A DNA stretch of 64,000 nt from Elasticomyces elasticus (Eukaryota; Ascomycota; Dothideomycetes; Mycosphaerellales; Teratosphaeriaceae), in the NCBI GenBank assembly GCA_035926095.1, contig JAVRQT010000009.1, positions 1,266,668 through 1,330,667 on the forward strand, read 5' to 3'. Below are positions 46,679-56,937 of this stretch, one piece after another (within the stretch, counting starts at the first letter, position 1; every line of letters starts with the position of its first letter). The translations under genes and the position numbers were made by a program. The notes beneath the pieces are model-generated. The model did not search any database. It was not told the origin of the DNA and saw nothing but the letters and a program-made list of their open reading frames with translations.

Positions 46679-47965
46679 TCACCCAATTGTCTGCTTCAGC
46701 CAAGTGAACATAACCCGGTTTAGCTCTTGGAGGGCACCTACCTGACAATGATACCCTGCCGGGCCATTGAACAAGTGGTATGTTGCCAGATCTCCGAGCG
46801 CCTCCTTCACTTTCATCGACTGGTTGACAAAGAATCCCTCGAATTCGGCGTCAGCTGTCCATACCGGAGCGCTGATTAGATTACTAATGTTGCGGAGGGT
46901 GTAGGACTTCGTCATTTGCAGAAAGTCGTAGGCGGAATGTGTCTTGAATGACCAAAGACCTTGTTGTATGCCCCATCTCAGCGTTGTGGGGACGTCAGGG
47001 TCGTTGGAAACACTATCCAGCAGGCTATCGAATGCGGTCTTGTTGCCGGAATTGAACATCGACAGGGCGATCGGTGGAAGATTGGAGGAGAAGCTGTCGA
47101 AAGTATCGAACACGCCTCCGTCCAGCAGGATAGCAGAAATTCGAGGCTCGAACGCTGCTGCGCGGGCTGCGAGAAAACCTCCGAAAGAGTAGCCGAACAG
47201 GACTATGCGTGAAGGGTCGACTGATGGGTCATGCAGGATGTAATCCACGACGGGCGTGACGACACGTTCCCACTCGGGGATAAAACCGATGTTCTGTCTC
47301 CGCAGCACAGTAGGTTGGCCAGGCCCTTCGTAAGTGATACAGTTCCACTCACGGGCTAGTGCAGGCACAACAATTGTATGGTACAGATCTTCTTGGGACC
47401 CTTCGTAGCCGTTCCCAATGATTAAGGTTGGGCGTCGAGATCCGATCGAGTCGGACGATGCTGCATACCAGATGGCTTCGATTGTGAAGTTATCGTTGCT
47501 GGGTAGCTGCACTCGACGACCGGGGACTGGGAGGGATGCGATCGCTTTGTCAAATGCATAGAGCTGCTCGTTCCACAGAGTTTCGATCAGAGGGTTGTTC
47601 CAGTCCCCATGCAGGTAAGAGTCTGCTTTGCGGAAGTAGGTGGCGGCAGCGAACCAGGTGTCGCGCGCATTGATTGCGTCGGATTGACACTCTGCTTCGA
47701 TAGCGGCCGCCTTCGTCTTATTAGCAAGAGCATACAGATTTTGGCTGAAGCTATTGAAGTTGCCAGGTTGGATCGTTTGGGCCACGCCAAGGATGGGAGC
47801 GATATCTCCACCAGAGTAAAGAGCCGTACCGAGCGAGCTGAGTAGATCGAAACTGAAGGTGTCGTCTGCACTCAAAGGAAGGGTGGGGGGTTGTGTCCCG
47901 TTCTGGGCAAGACTAGTACCGGTCAAGGCAGTCCATAGGAAGGCGAGGATGGTTCGTCGAAGCAT
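46679..47965 (-). CDS. Secreted alpha/beta hydrolase (428 aa)
   Basis: Single exon. The start at 47965 (MLRRTILAFLWTALTGTSLAQ) gives a signal peptide. The open frame extends upstream to 48166 but that part looks like leader. A helical N-terminal cap domain (AINARDTWFAAATYFRKADSYL) precedes the hydrolase core: oxyanion strand PTLIIGNGYEGSQED, nucleophile elbow FGYSFGGF with Ser, acid Asp in LDGGVFD, and His in AGYHCQVG. The cap plus core layout resembles the FrsA/DUF1100 and 2,6-dihydroxypseudooxynicotine hydrolase group, which act on esters or C-C bonds. Several NxS/T sites fit secretion. The substrate is unknown. Confidence 0.82.
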   Translation of the reverse strand: MLRRTILAFLWTALTGTSLAQNGTQPPTLPLSADDTFSFDLLSSLGTALYSGGDIAPILGVAQTIQPGNFNSFSQNLYALANKTKAAAIEAECQSDAINARDTWFAAATYFRKADSYLHGDWNNPLIETLWNEQLYAFDKAIASLPVPGRRVQLPSNDNFTIEAIWYAASSDSIGSRRPTLIIGNGYEGSQEDLYHTIVVPALAREWNCITYEGPGQPTVLRRQNIGFIPEWERVVTPVVDYILHDPSVDPSRIVLFGYSFGGFLAARAAAFEPRISAILLDGGVFDTFDSFSSNLPPIALSMFNSGNKTAFDSLLDSVSNDPDVPTTLRWGIQQGLWSFKTHSAYDFLQMTKSYTLRNISNLISAPVWTADAEFEGFFVNQSMKVKEALGDLATYHLFNGPAGYHCQVGALQELNRVMFTWLKQTIG

Positions 47966-48570
47966 CTTTGTGATGATATGCAGATTTGCGGTCACCGATG
48001 AATGGTAAGGGCTGCTACTCGTGAGGTGGTCCTTCGTATGAGAGAAAGACCGAAAAGGTTGACGTTGGGAGAGGCTCTTATGGATCAGCTGTAGAACAAA
48101 CGAGGAAGCCTGGTAAGGATCCGACGCTGCACCAGTAATGCGGTAAAGCGAGTGATACGGGCGCAAGATATCATATAGAACACTGCCAAGGATTCAAGGC
48201 TGCACCAATGCGGTAGTTTCTGCGAGTGATACGGGCGTACGGTTTCACACCGTCCTCTAGTCACGTGCTCTGGAGCATGAGAATTCACGCCTGCATGTCG
48301 CGGCCGCGATCTGGCGCATTGAACACTTTCAACATCGTGCACCCTCGTCAATCACGAGTCTTGCCAATGGGCCTTGTTCCGGCGGGTGTGTGCTTTGGCA
48401 GGGGCACTTGAAGATCCGGCCTGCCCGAGACTAGTTGCATTATTGCATACGGTCCCAGGAGCATCGATCACGCTTCTGTCACGGACTCACACGGCAGAGC
48501 CCACAGACTGTTCGACAGGCGTATGACTGCCTTCCGCAGCTTTTTATGATTCTCTCGGTTCTGAATATGC
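47966..48570. other. Intergenic: hydrolase promoter and regulator 3' end
   Basis: About 600 bp upstream of the hydrolase, including a diverged direct repeat at 48126-48237. No gene is supported. Confidence 0.5.
48126..48237. repeat. Direct repeat in the hydrolase promoter
   Basis: Two copies of a roughly 38-bp block (48126-48163 and 48199-48237) share GCTGCACCA, AATGCGGTA and GCGAGTGATACGGGCG. They lie about 160-270 bp upstream of the hydrolase ATG and could be tandem regulator sites. Confidence 0.55.
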
Positions 48571-50670
48571 TCAGAACGCATCTAGAGGTTGCGACGTATC
48601 GAAAAGCGCCGACAGCATCGGGTTCGTCTGCCACGAAGCAGGCATCTGAAGGCTCATCATGCTCTCGTCGAAGTCCCCGATCGAGCCAAAGTTGAAAACC
48701 GGCGTCCGGCCTGTGCCATACACCGCAGGATCCGCAGTTTGCTGCCTTGGTACAGCATTCACGCTGCTCGTCAGGCCGTCGAAAAGAGTGATGACCCAAG
48801 GTGCAGCATCCCAGGCTTCGCGAACACTGTGCAGCACCATGCGGCAATTGTCAACGACAAGCCGACCAACTTGAGCAAGCATTGGTTGCGAGCTTCGCAT
48901 GGAGATATACGACACCACACCTGCCAGAAATACAGGCTGGTAGGTCTCGTGTGGGACAAGTAATGCTTGCGACTTCATTACGATGGCGGACGCCTGAGTT
49001 GAGACTCTTTGGGCTGCTAGCTCCGCGAAAGGATGTTGAATGCCAGTTGTGGAAGTGTCGGAGGCGCCAGCAGCAGCTTCCGAGCTGGAGACGCCCAAGC
49101 TTGCGAGCATGAGATGATGGTCATACATCATTGACAGGCACGTTGCAAGGAGATTCGTTCCACCTTGGTCTTGCTCCCAGTCGATTTGCGCTGGCAGGTA
49201 GTTCTTCCATGCCTGCAGACGTTCGTACACTTGGTTCATGGTCAAAGCCTTTGGTCCGGGTACGAAGCGAGCGTAGTCAATATCGTACAGTAGAAGTGAG
49301 AGCTTTGCCACCTGTATCTGGTAGTGCGCAGAAGTATAGCGGAATATGTGCTCGGTGGTCTCCAAGGCGTGAACATCATGCTCAAAGTCCTGCAGCGTGA
49401 GCATCTCAGCATCGCCATGCTCCATATTTATCCTGAATGGTCGACCAACCAGAGTGGAGCAAGAAGCATCCCGTACCACGAGCGTCCACCACAGTCGCTT
49501 GAGCAAACTTCTGTCTTTGGGTGCCATATTGGTGCCAGAGGTCGATCGATGGACTCCAAGAGTCTCCGCAATAGTCACGGCTGTACTTATCCAAGACCAG
49601 GTGTTCCAGTAGTCGTTGGGACCGCCTCCCCAGAAGGTCAACATGATGGTGCTCTGTAACACCACGATCTTGTTACGCTCATAGCCAGCATCAAAGAGGG
49701 CCTTTGCTTTGCTATAATATGAGTAGCGGGCCTCTTTCCTTGATGTAAAGCCCGCCTGATGAACAAGACTGTCTGGGCCAAACGTGGTCGCTATGAAACA
49801 GCACGCGTGGATGAGGATCCAAGGCATTCTGTCATGCTGATACTGCTCAAGAAGCTCTTGTCTGCTAAGAATAGAGTAAAGTGGAAGGAATCTGTTCAAC
49901 AGTACATCGACCATAGCACCGAGAACGTCTTTCGAGGGACACTCGAAAACATGTTTCGCTTCCAAGAACTTGACATCCTCCGGTAGTAGATGAAGCGGGT
50001 GGGCTGGAATGCCATCAACATTGTTCAACGCGGACTCTGGCGACTCCAACGGTGGACCTTGGTGATGCAAACGAGTCCGGCCTCCCTCTCGCAGATCTTC
50101 AAGGACTAGAGCCAGCGGAAAGGATTCGCCGAGATAAGTGATTGAGCACTTGTCAATGGCATCTGCTCTGTGGGTCTGTCGAGTGTCGAGGAAGTGATTG
50201 AACATGGTAGCCCACGAAACCTCTTGGTAGGCTGCTCCACTACCAGCGGACTTCTGAGAACTGGGTGTCGGATCGAGTGGCGACTGCTGCTGCTCGGCTG
50301 CAACGGTATCTTCCCGCCGGGTGGAGATCGTATTCGCCTGTTCGCGAGATCCCAAATTCACCAGTGCCTCTGCGGCTGCTCCAGCGCTGGTTCCTGCTTC
50401 CGCATGACTAGCAAGGTCCTGAGATACAGGAGCTTCGTCGCTACTCTGCACCGTAGGCTCTAGAGAAGAAGTTGCTGCGCGTTGTCGCTTGTACAGCCCC
50501 CTCCTTGAGCTGATGAGCACGCATTCTGAGATGCCGCCTCTGCGACAGCGGCTGCATGGCTGTCCAACCGTAAGGGCGTCGCACTTGACCCGCTTCTTGT
50601 TACAGCGAGCACATGCTTTCGACGCACGAGCTCGGTTGTGTGTCGTCCTCTCCGGGCTCTGAGACAGCAT
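48571..50670 (-). CDS. Zn2Cys6 fungal transcription factor (699 aa)
   Basis: Single exon. The start at 50670 (MLSQSPERTTHNRARASKAC) is chosen because the zinc cluster begins soon after. An in-frame ATG at 50799 would add 43 residues without family features. Cluster: CARCNKKRVKCDALTVGQPC then SRCRRGGISEC, six Cys. Next is a Gln/Ser-rich linker, then the middle homology region (PLYSILSRQELL, LIHACCFIATTFGP, AKALFDAGYERNKI, LKRLWWTLVVRDASCSTLVG) typical of CTF1/amdR-type regulators. It faces away from the NAD(P)-binding gene over 304 bp, and its other neighbour is the secreted hydrolase. It may control the surrounding catabolic genes, by layout only. Confidence 0.88.
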   Translation of the reverse strand: MLSQSPERTTHNRARASKACARCNKKRVKCDALTVGQPCSRCRRGGISECVLISSRRGLYKRQRAATSSLEPTVQSSDEAPVSQDLASHAEAGTSAGAAAEALVNLGSREQANTISTRREDTVAAEQQQSPLDPTPSSQKSAGSGAAYQEVSWATMFNHFLDTRQTHRADAIDKCSITYLGESFPLALVLEDLREGGRTRLHHQGPPLESPESALNNVDGIPAHPLHLLPEDVKFLEAKHVFECPSKDVLGAMVDVLLNRFLPLYSILSRQELLEQYQHDRMPWILIHACCFIATTFGPDSLVHQAGFTSRKEARYSYYSKAKALFDAGYERNKIVVLQSTIMLTFWGGGPNDYWNTWSWISTAVTIAETLGVHRSTSGTNMAPKDRSLLKRLWWTLVVRDASCSTLVGRPFRINMEHGDAEMLTLQDFEHDVHALETTEHIFRYTSAHYQIQVAKLSLLLYDIDYARFVPGPKALTMNQVYERLQAWKNYLPAQIDWEQDQGGTNLLATCLSMMYDHHLMLASLGVSSSEAAAGASDTSTTGIQHPFAELAAQRVSTQASAIVMKSQALLVPHETYQPVFLAGVVSYISMRSSQPMLAQVGRLVVDNCRMVLHSVREAWDAAPWVITLFDGLTSSVNAVPRQQTADPAVYGTGRTPVFNFGSIGDFDESMMSLQMPASWQTNPMLSALFDTSQPLDAF

Positions 50671-50974
50671 AAGACCGGACTTGCATGATGCGGTTGTGTG
50701 CGTGGGCGAGATGGAGTGAAGACGAGTCCATGTAGCCGTAGCCGAGTCTTCTCCTCCGCGGATCAAGTCATAGCCGGCGCCAAGCCCGATCGACGTCACG
50801 TCTTCGCAGCAGTTCCTCGCTCGCGTCTTTCAATGGTCACGAAGTGGGCCGGTCGATGTTCGGTGGCAGCACGTAGTAGTGGACACTGTAGGTTCAAAGA
50901 TTTCTTCCTTGCCATAACATCGCTTTCATCTTGCTAGCATCCACTACCGAAAACAACCACCGCAGACAATCACA
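50671..50974. promoter_or_regulatory. Bidirectional promoter, Zn2Cys6 factor / reductase
   Basis: 304 bp between divergent start codons. It contains several CGG/CCG triplets (for example CTCCGCGGATC near 50756), candidate half-sites for a Zn2Cys6 protein. No exact paired operator can be asserted. Confidence 0.4.
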
Positions 50975-52109
50975 ATGGGCATCAAGATCTTCATTACAGG
51001 CGTGACAGGGTACATTGCCGGAGACACATTCTCGGTGCTCCAAGATAAGCACCCCGAGTATGAGTATACTGCGTTGGTGCGAACAGAAGAGAAGGCGGAC
51101 ATCATCAAGAAGGCGTACCCCTCGACGCGTATCGTAATTGGAGATCTCGACGATTCGGAGTTGCTCAAGAAGGAGGCCTCCAAAGTAGATATTGTATTGC
51201 GTAAGTGCTCGTTGTGCTTTTGAAGAGGTGGCACTGACATTTTGCAGACGCTGCCGATGCGTCTGATCACGAAGGCGCTGCGAAGGCGATTGCAGCGGGA
51301 ATTGTGGAAGGCCACAGCAAAGAGCATCCTGGCTTCTGGCTGCACACAGGTGGAGCAGGCATTCTGACCTGGGAAGACTCGGAGAAGGGCCGTCTAGGCG
51401 AGCACTCGGATAAGGAGTACAACGATTGGGATGGCGTGGCAGAGCTTACGGGCCTGCCAGACTCCGCTTTCCATCGCAACGTAGACAAGGTTGTCATAGA
51501 AGCGGGCGAGAAGCATTCCGACGTGCTCAAGACTGCACTTGTGTGCCCTCCGACCATTTACGGTATGATAGCCAGTTCACGATATCGAAGTTGCAAGCTG
51601 ACGATTGGCTAGGCCGCGGGAGAGGACCAGTATCAGTGCGCAGTCGACAGGCTTACGAGCTCACCAAGCTCATCCTCAAGGAGAAGTACATCCCAGTGAT
51701 CGGCGAGGGCAAATCGCGCTGGAACCACATCCACGTCGCTGATCTAGCCCAGCTGTTCCTGCTGCTTGTTGAAGCTGCGGCAGCCAACAAATTAGACGAC
51801 GAGCTATGGGGCAAGAAGGGCTACTACCTTTGCGAAAGTGGGGAGCACGTCTGGACAGAGCTGGCCCAGAAAATCGCTAAAGATGCAGAGAAAGCTGGCT
51901 TTGTCAACAAGCTTGAGAAGAAGCCCTTGGCTCGCCAAGCTGCTTTGGATGTCGCTGGATTTGAGGCCATAAGCTGGGGTCTCAACTCGAGAGGCAAGGC
52001 TATAAGGGCTGGTAAGCTACTGGGATGGAAGCCCACGGCTCCATCAATCGAGGACGACGCTCCCAACTTCGTCAAGGACGAGCATGAGCGTCTGGAGGCA
52101 AGCTCGTAA
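50975..52109 (+). CDS. NAD(P)-binding reductase, NmrA/epimerase-like (345 aa)
   Basis: Exons 50975-51200, 51248-51562 and 51613-52109, with introns of 47 bp (GTAAGT...GCAG) and 50 bp (GTATGA...CTAG), both phase 1. The Rossmann start KIFITGVTGYIAGDTF carries the GxTGYIxG nucleotide motif; IVIGDLDD and DIVLHAADASDH follow as in atypical short-chain dehydrogenases. LHTGGAGILTWED, RNVDKVVIEAGE and CPPTIYG complete the core, then WNHIHVADLAQLFLLL. Proteins of this kind are common in filamentous fungi, but none I know has a firm substrate. Cytosolic by sequence. Shares its promoter with the Zn2Cys6 gene. Confidence 0.8.
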
Positions 52110-52514
52110 ATATGCGTTGGTAGCGCGACCGCGCGTAACCAGGAGAATCACAGTCATACAGCTAGCTCGTGCTGCTTCGAGCGCTGTGCAGGTGTCTCAA
52201 GTCTGTCATCGTGCCGTGAAGCGAATCTATGCACCTCCCAGAGGTCTGACGCGCGCAGCCTTCGGGAGACGGCAATAACAGAACAATAATACAGCTAAGT
52301 ACGAACCACCGAAGCACCGCGCTGATAGCTACCAGGTTCATATAGCCGAAAACGAAAACTGCCCCGCACATAATGTCATGCATTCAGCAAAATACATTTC
52401 GACATGGTCTGTGATCCAAGCTATACTCATCACGTTCCAGACCCATACCAAACACCGCTCGGATCTTCGACCCCGGAAGTTTGCCTCTGCGCAACAACTT
52501 CACAACGATAAATC
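52110..52514. other. Intergenic, promoter of the alcohol dehydrogenase
   Basis: About 400 bp between two same-strand genes. It holds the 3' end of the reductase and the alcohol dehydrogenase promoter. Nothing distinctive. Confidence 0.5.
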
Positions 52515-53723
52515 ATGGACGTTATGAAGGCTCTCCGATTTCACAAGAAGGGTGACCTGCGTCTAGACGACGTACCAATACCGTGAGCCAACCCAACAAC
52601 CTCTAGCGGGTATTACCATCCAGCTGACTTTGTCGTAGCGAGTGTGGATCGCGGGAGGTGCGACTGAGAGTGGCCTACTGTGGCATCTGTGGTATGAGTG
52701 ATATCCATTTTTTGAAATAGAGATACTAACACCTCCGTAGGCACAGACATTCACGAGTATCTGGACGGCCCAATCTTGTTGCCCGGTCATGGTCAACCCA
52801 ACAAATTCACTGGTGCTGCCCTGCCGCTAATTATGGGCCATGAGATTAGCGGGACAGTGACCGAGATCGGAGAGAATGTCAAAGGCATCACCGTTGGACA
52901 GAGAGTTTGTGTCAATCCCGCAACAGGCTGCGAGCATCAAGGTCTACCCGACTGCGAACTTTGCGTTGCGGGCCGGCGGAACGTGTGCACTCGATCGGCT
53001 TTCTATGGACTCCAATGTGCTGCTGGCGGGTTCTCTGACCAAATATGCGTTGATGCGATCGCTGTGGTACCACTCCCAGAGAACGTGTCACTAAAGCTGG
53101 GCGCCCTGGCCGAGCCATTGGCTGTGGCTGCTCATATGGTCAGGATTTCCGGTATCTCACGAGGGCAAAATGCACTGATACTCGGGGCTGGACCTATCGG
53201 CTGTGCATTGATCCTCATGCTGAAGGAGGTCGGTGCAAGCTGTATACTGGTCAGCGAAGTTACAGAGTCGAGATCTGCTCAAGCCAGTGCGTGCGGTGCC
53301 GACAAAGTTGTCAATCCATTGGACAGCAACTCGACTGTGCTTGATGCAACTATGAAGCTTATGGCTCCTGGTGCGGACGTGGCCTTCGATGCTTGTGGCA
53401 TACAAAGCACTCTGGATCAGGCCTTCGACTGCACAAAGCCCGGTGGCACTGTCTTCAACGTGGCGATTCATGAGAAGCCTCTGCAACTCGACCTCAATCG
53501 TCTAACTCTGTCGGAAAAGAGACTACTCGCAGGTAACGCGTACACGGCGGCAGATTTCAACAATGTGATGGGACTGCTCGAACGTGAAGGATCGAGACTT
53601 GAGAGCTTTATCACGGCTGTCGTGCCGTTGGAGAACGCAGTCAAAGGCGGTTTCGAGGAGCTTCTACATAACAAGGCACACCACAGTAAGATACTGATTG
53701 ACGTTAATGGTACTACATCTTGA
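52515..53723 (+). CDS. Zinc-dependent medium-chain alcohol dehydrogenase (367 aa)
   Basis: Exons 52515-52582, 52639-52691 and 52741-53723, with introns of 56 and 49 bp. Family pattern of the butanediol/sorbitol dehydrogenase branch: catalytic zinc Cys in YCGICGTDIHEY, the GHE in PLIMGHEISGTV, and structural-zinc Cys in CEHQGLPDCELC...NVC. The cofactor fold is LILGAGPIGCALILML with an acidic residue after the second strand (VSEVTES), favouring NAD. EPLAVAAHMV is also present. It oxidises a secondary alcohol or polyol to a ketone. It sits directly upstream of a sugar-type transporter on the same strand, suggesting joint use in uptake and oxidation. The exact substrate is open. Confidence 0.9.
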
Positions 53724-54231
53724 GAATCATTTTTGTCCAGCTCTCGCACACTCGAAGTGGCCGCGTGTGCACCCCAGTCGTTACAGCACCTTGTGCATAA
53801 CGTGGCATCCGTGGGAATACTACGCAAGTCCTGCCTCCACATCGGCTTAATCTTCGTGGCTGTGGTCATGGGCCCCGGACTCGTATTGCCGACCTGAGAA
53901 TGCATACAGCCGACGAGGGATCATCAGCGGCTATGTGCACTGTGGTGCGGGGATCAGGAATTCAGGATTGTTGTGTGCTGGGCATGATGCCCTCGGGTAC
54001 AAACTAAGGATGATTCTTGACACCGAAGGCGTTTCGGTTCCTGCGTGCAGGGTGCCGGGGCCTTTGACCGCAAAGCGACGATGACTCGTGCCCTGCACGT
54101 GGAAGAACTCTCCAGGCTTGAACTACTGGCTCGCTCCCCACGGGGACTCCATTTTCTCCGAAGCCGTTTCCAACTGGCACACAGATCCGACACCTTGATC
54201 AGTGCCATTTCGTTTTCACACCAGAGCAAAG
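53724..54231. other. Intergenic, promoter of the MFS transporter
   Basis: About 500 bp between the alcohol dehydrogenase stop and the transporter start. No supported gene in this interval. Confidence 0.5.
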
Positions 54232-56389
54232 ATGGCCATCCTCGACATGTTCAGACCGGAAGGTCGAAGCCTGTTGGTCTCCATCACGGTCTCGTGTGGC
54301 ATAGGCTTCATGCTTTTCGGTATCCATTGCCGACGATCTCGTTACGACAGTCACGCTGACATCGTGTAGGCTATGACCAAGGAGTCTTCGGCGGCCTGCT
54401 GGCCAATCCCTCGTTCCTCAAGCAATTCAATCAGCCGTCGGTGATGATACAAGGCCAGATCGTTTCGACATACACCCTTGGCTGCATCCTTGGTTCAATA
54501 GTCACGCTGTTCACAGGCGGTGAGTGGCTCTAGTATTCGAAGACAAACTGGCAATGTACTGATCGTACATGTAACGACCAGACCCGCTTGGACGTGTACG
54601 CTCGGTGATGCTAGGATGTGCATGCCTTTTCGTTGGCGGTATACTGCAAGCAACTGTAAGCGGGAAACATCGAGTTGCCTGCACTCGCTAATTATGCGTT
54701 CTCGCGACATCAGGCCTACTCGCTTCCACACATGATCATCGGAAGAGTCATATCCGGACTTGGAATCGGCTTCAACACTACGACCATCCCAATGTGGTGA
54801 GTACGAAATGGCACGAAAGCGGGACCTCGAGGCTGATTCTCGTCGTCAGGCAAAGCGAAACTTGTCTGAAAGCTTCCCTTCGCGGCAAGCTCGTTGCAAT
54901 TGAGCTTACATGTCTGGTGTTCGGCTTCGTGCTGACGAACTGGATGTAAGTCATATCTTCTCAATCGTTCCCACCACATCGACACATATTAGCCCACACA
55001 GTGGCTTCTGCTGTTTTTCTATTACGGAGATGCTTCAACACCATCACAGACAATTCATGGCGTGCAGTCTTGAGCTATGCGTGCTAACAATGCTGCAGGA
55101 ACTTTGGATTTACCTACGTCACGACGAACGAAGTCAGCTGGCGCTTCCCACTGGGCTTTCAAGCCCTTCTTGCAGTAGGCACTGTGGCCTTCGTTCCATT
55201 CCTAGTCGAATCCCCACGCTGGCTCTGCTTGAAAGACCGCCACGAAGAAGCACGAGCTGTGCTGGCTCGACTGCACGCCAAGCCAATCGATGACCCGGAG
55301 GTGAGAGCATCGCTGGAGATCATCATCGAGACAATCGCAGAAGAGAAAGCCGATGGCGAAATAAGCTGGCGAGAGGTCTTCCACAACGGACGACAACAGA
55401 CCTTCCGCCGGATCCTCCTCGGAGCTGGTGCCAATGTGTTCCAGCAAATTGGTGGTGTCAATGTTGTGGCCTACTATCTGCCAGTCGTTCTCGAACGCTC
55501 GTTCGGCTTCTCCCCTCGCATGTCGCTGATCTTATCCGCGGTCGACTCCATGCAGTGGATGTTCTGGGCGGCTATGACTACCCAAGTGATCGAACGCTTT
55601 GGCAGGAAGAAGCTCATGATCTTCGGAGCATCCGGTTGTAGCTTGTGCTTCGCGGTCACCGCCATCGGGCTTGGTATTGGCAACAAGGTATCAAACGGTG
55701 TGGCAGTGGCTTTCGTAAGTTGCCGACGACCCACAGGCATGATATTGACTTGCTGACTGTGGGTGTAGATCTTCCTGTTCTACTTCTTCTTCGTAAATAC
55801 CACTCACCAGGCGAATACATCACGAACGGGCAATATCACTGACTTGTGTAGGGCATGTCATTCATGACCATTGGCTTTCTCTATCCGTAAGCACATGCAA
55901 ATGCGACCGTATTCTGCCACCGTATCCTGATAGAACATTCCAGATCCGAGATCAACGGCAATCGATCCCGCAACCTTGGCGCTGCCATTGCAATGGTGTG
56001 TCCACCCAATCTACTCCGTCCGAGCCTTGACTGACTTGAATTGATAGGTCACCAACTGGTGCGGAGTCTATTTGGTCGTCTCTGTCACTCCAGTGGGCAT
56101 CGAACAAATCGGATGGCGCTTCTACATTGTTTTCGCAGTGCTGAACGCAGCGTTCCTGCCTTTCATCTGGTTCTTCTACGTCGAGACTGCTGGCCTGTCA
56201 CTCGACGAGATCGACAGGGTGTTCGTACTCAAGCATGCTCCTGGCTCATCATTGACCTACGATCAAGCTACCGTTCAAGCAAAAGAGGAGCTGGAGGTCG
56301 AGAGGTTGGAAATCAGTGCACGACCGGAGAAGGGAGGATCTAACGACTCTTTGGAGAAGCCTATGGTCGATCACGTCGAAGGTGTGTGA
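54232..56389 (+). CDS. MFS sugar/polyol transporter (519 aa, ten exons)
   Basis: Exons 54232-54319, 54370-54519, 54582-54655, 54714-54796, 54850-54945, 55099-55714, 55768-55791 (24 nt), 55852-55886, 55944-55995 and 56048-56389. All junctions keep frame. Nine introns are 50-62 bp except the fifth (153 bp). Sugar-transporter family marks are clear: GYDQGVFGGLLAN after helix 1, GDPLGRVRSVMLG in loop 2-3, GRVISGLGIGFNTTTIPMWQ, VESPRWLCLKDR before the central loop, FQQIGGVNVVAYY in helix 7, RFGRKKLMIFG in loop 8-9 and PSEINGNRSRNLGAA in loop 10-11. Twelve hydrophobic segments; plasma-membrane proton symport is expected. Downstream of the alcohol dehydrogenase on the same strand. Confidence 0.9.
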
Positions 56390-56937
56390 TGGAGAGACGA
56401 GCGGACGACTTCGCCATGGGAAGGACGTTAGACAAGAATGTAGAGTCTTGATCGTCGGTGCTGCCAAATGCGACGTTTTTTTCATAGTCAAGTTTTCCAA
56501 CGCCGGACGCATTTCCCGGAATGATATGTCCTTCGTATAGCGATTCCAAGGCACTTTTGTAGTGTACAGTACTGCAATTGCTGATCTTAATCGAATGAAG
56601 TACACAAAGGTTTTGCACAAATCTCTGCGACGTCGAACTCTGAGAAGCAATCAGGAAGGCCGATGGATTCCTGGATATATGGTGCGAAAGCCGAGAGGCT
56701 GGCGATGCAACACGTAAGAGTGATGGTCGCTTCGCGGGTTGTGTATCCACCCAACTGATTCTGTCGCTTAGGGGATCACCAGACCTATATATGGTCGCAG
56801 TTGTACTGCATCAGGCCATAGCCCCATCGTACGCCAGCGAAAGTGATACAGTGCAGACGACGGTCACTCGAGGGTGTCATGTCCGTTGATAAATTTGGGT
56901 GGAGTTCTGAATATATGTGCCAGGCAGTTCCGCCACT
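56390..56937. other. Intergenic, tail-to-tail
   Basis: About 550 bp between the transporter (+) and the monooxygenase (-) stops. No feature seen. Confidence 0.5.
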
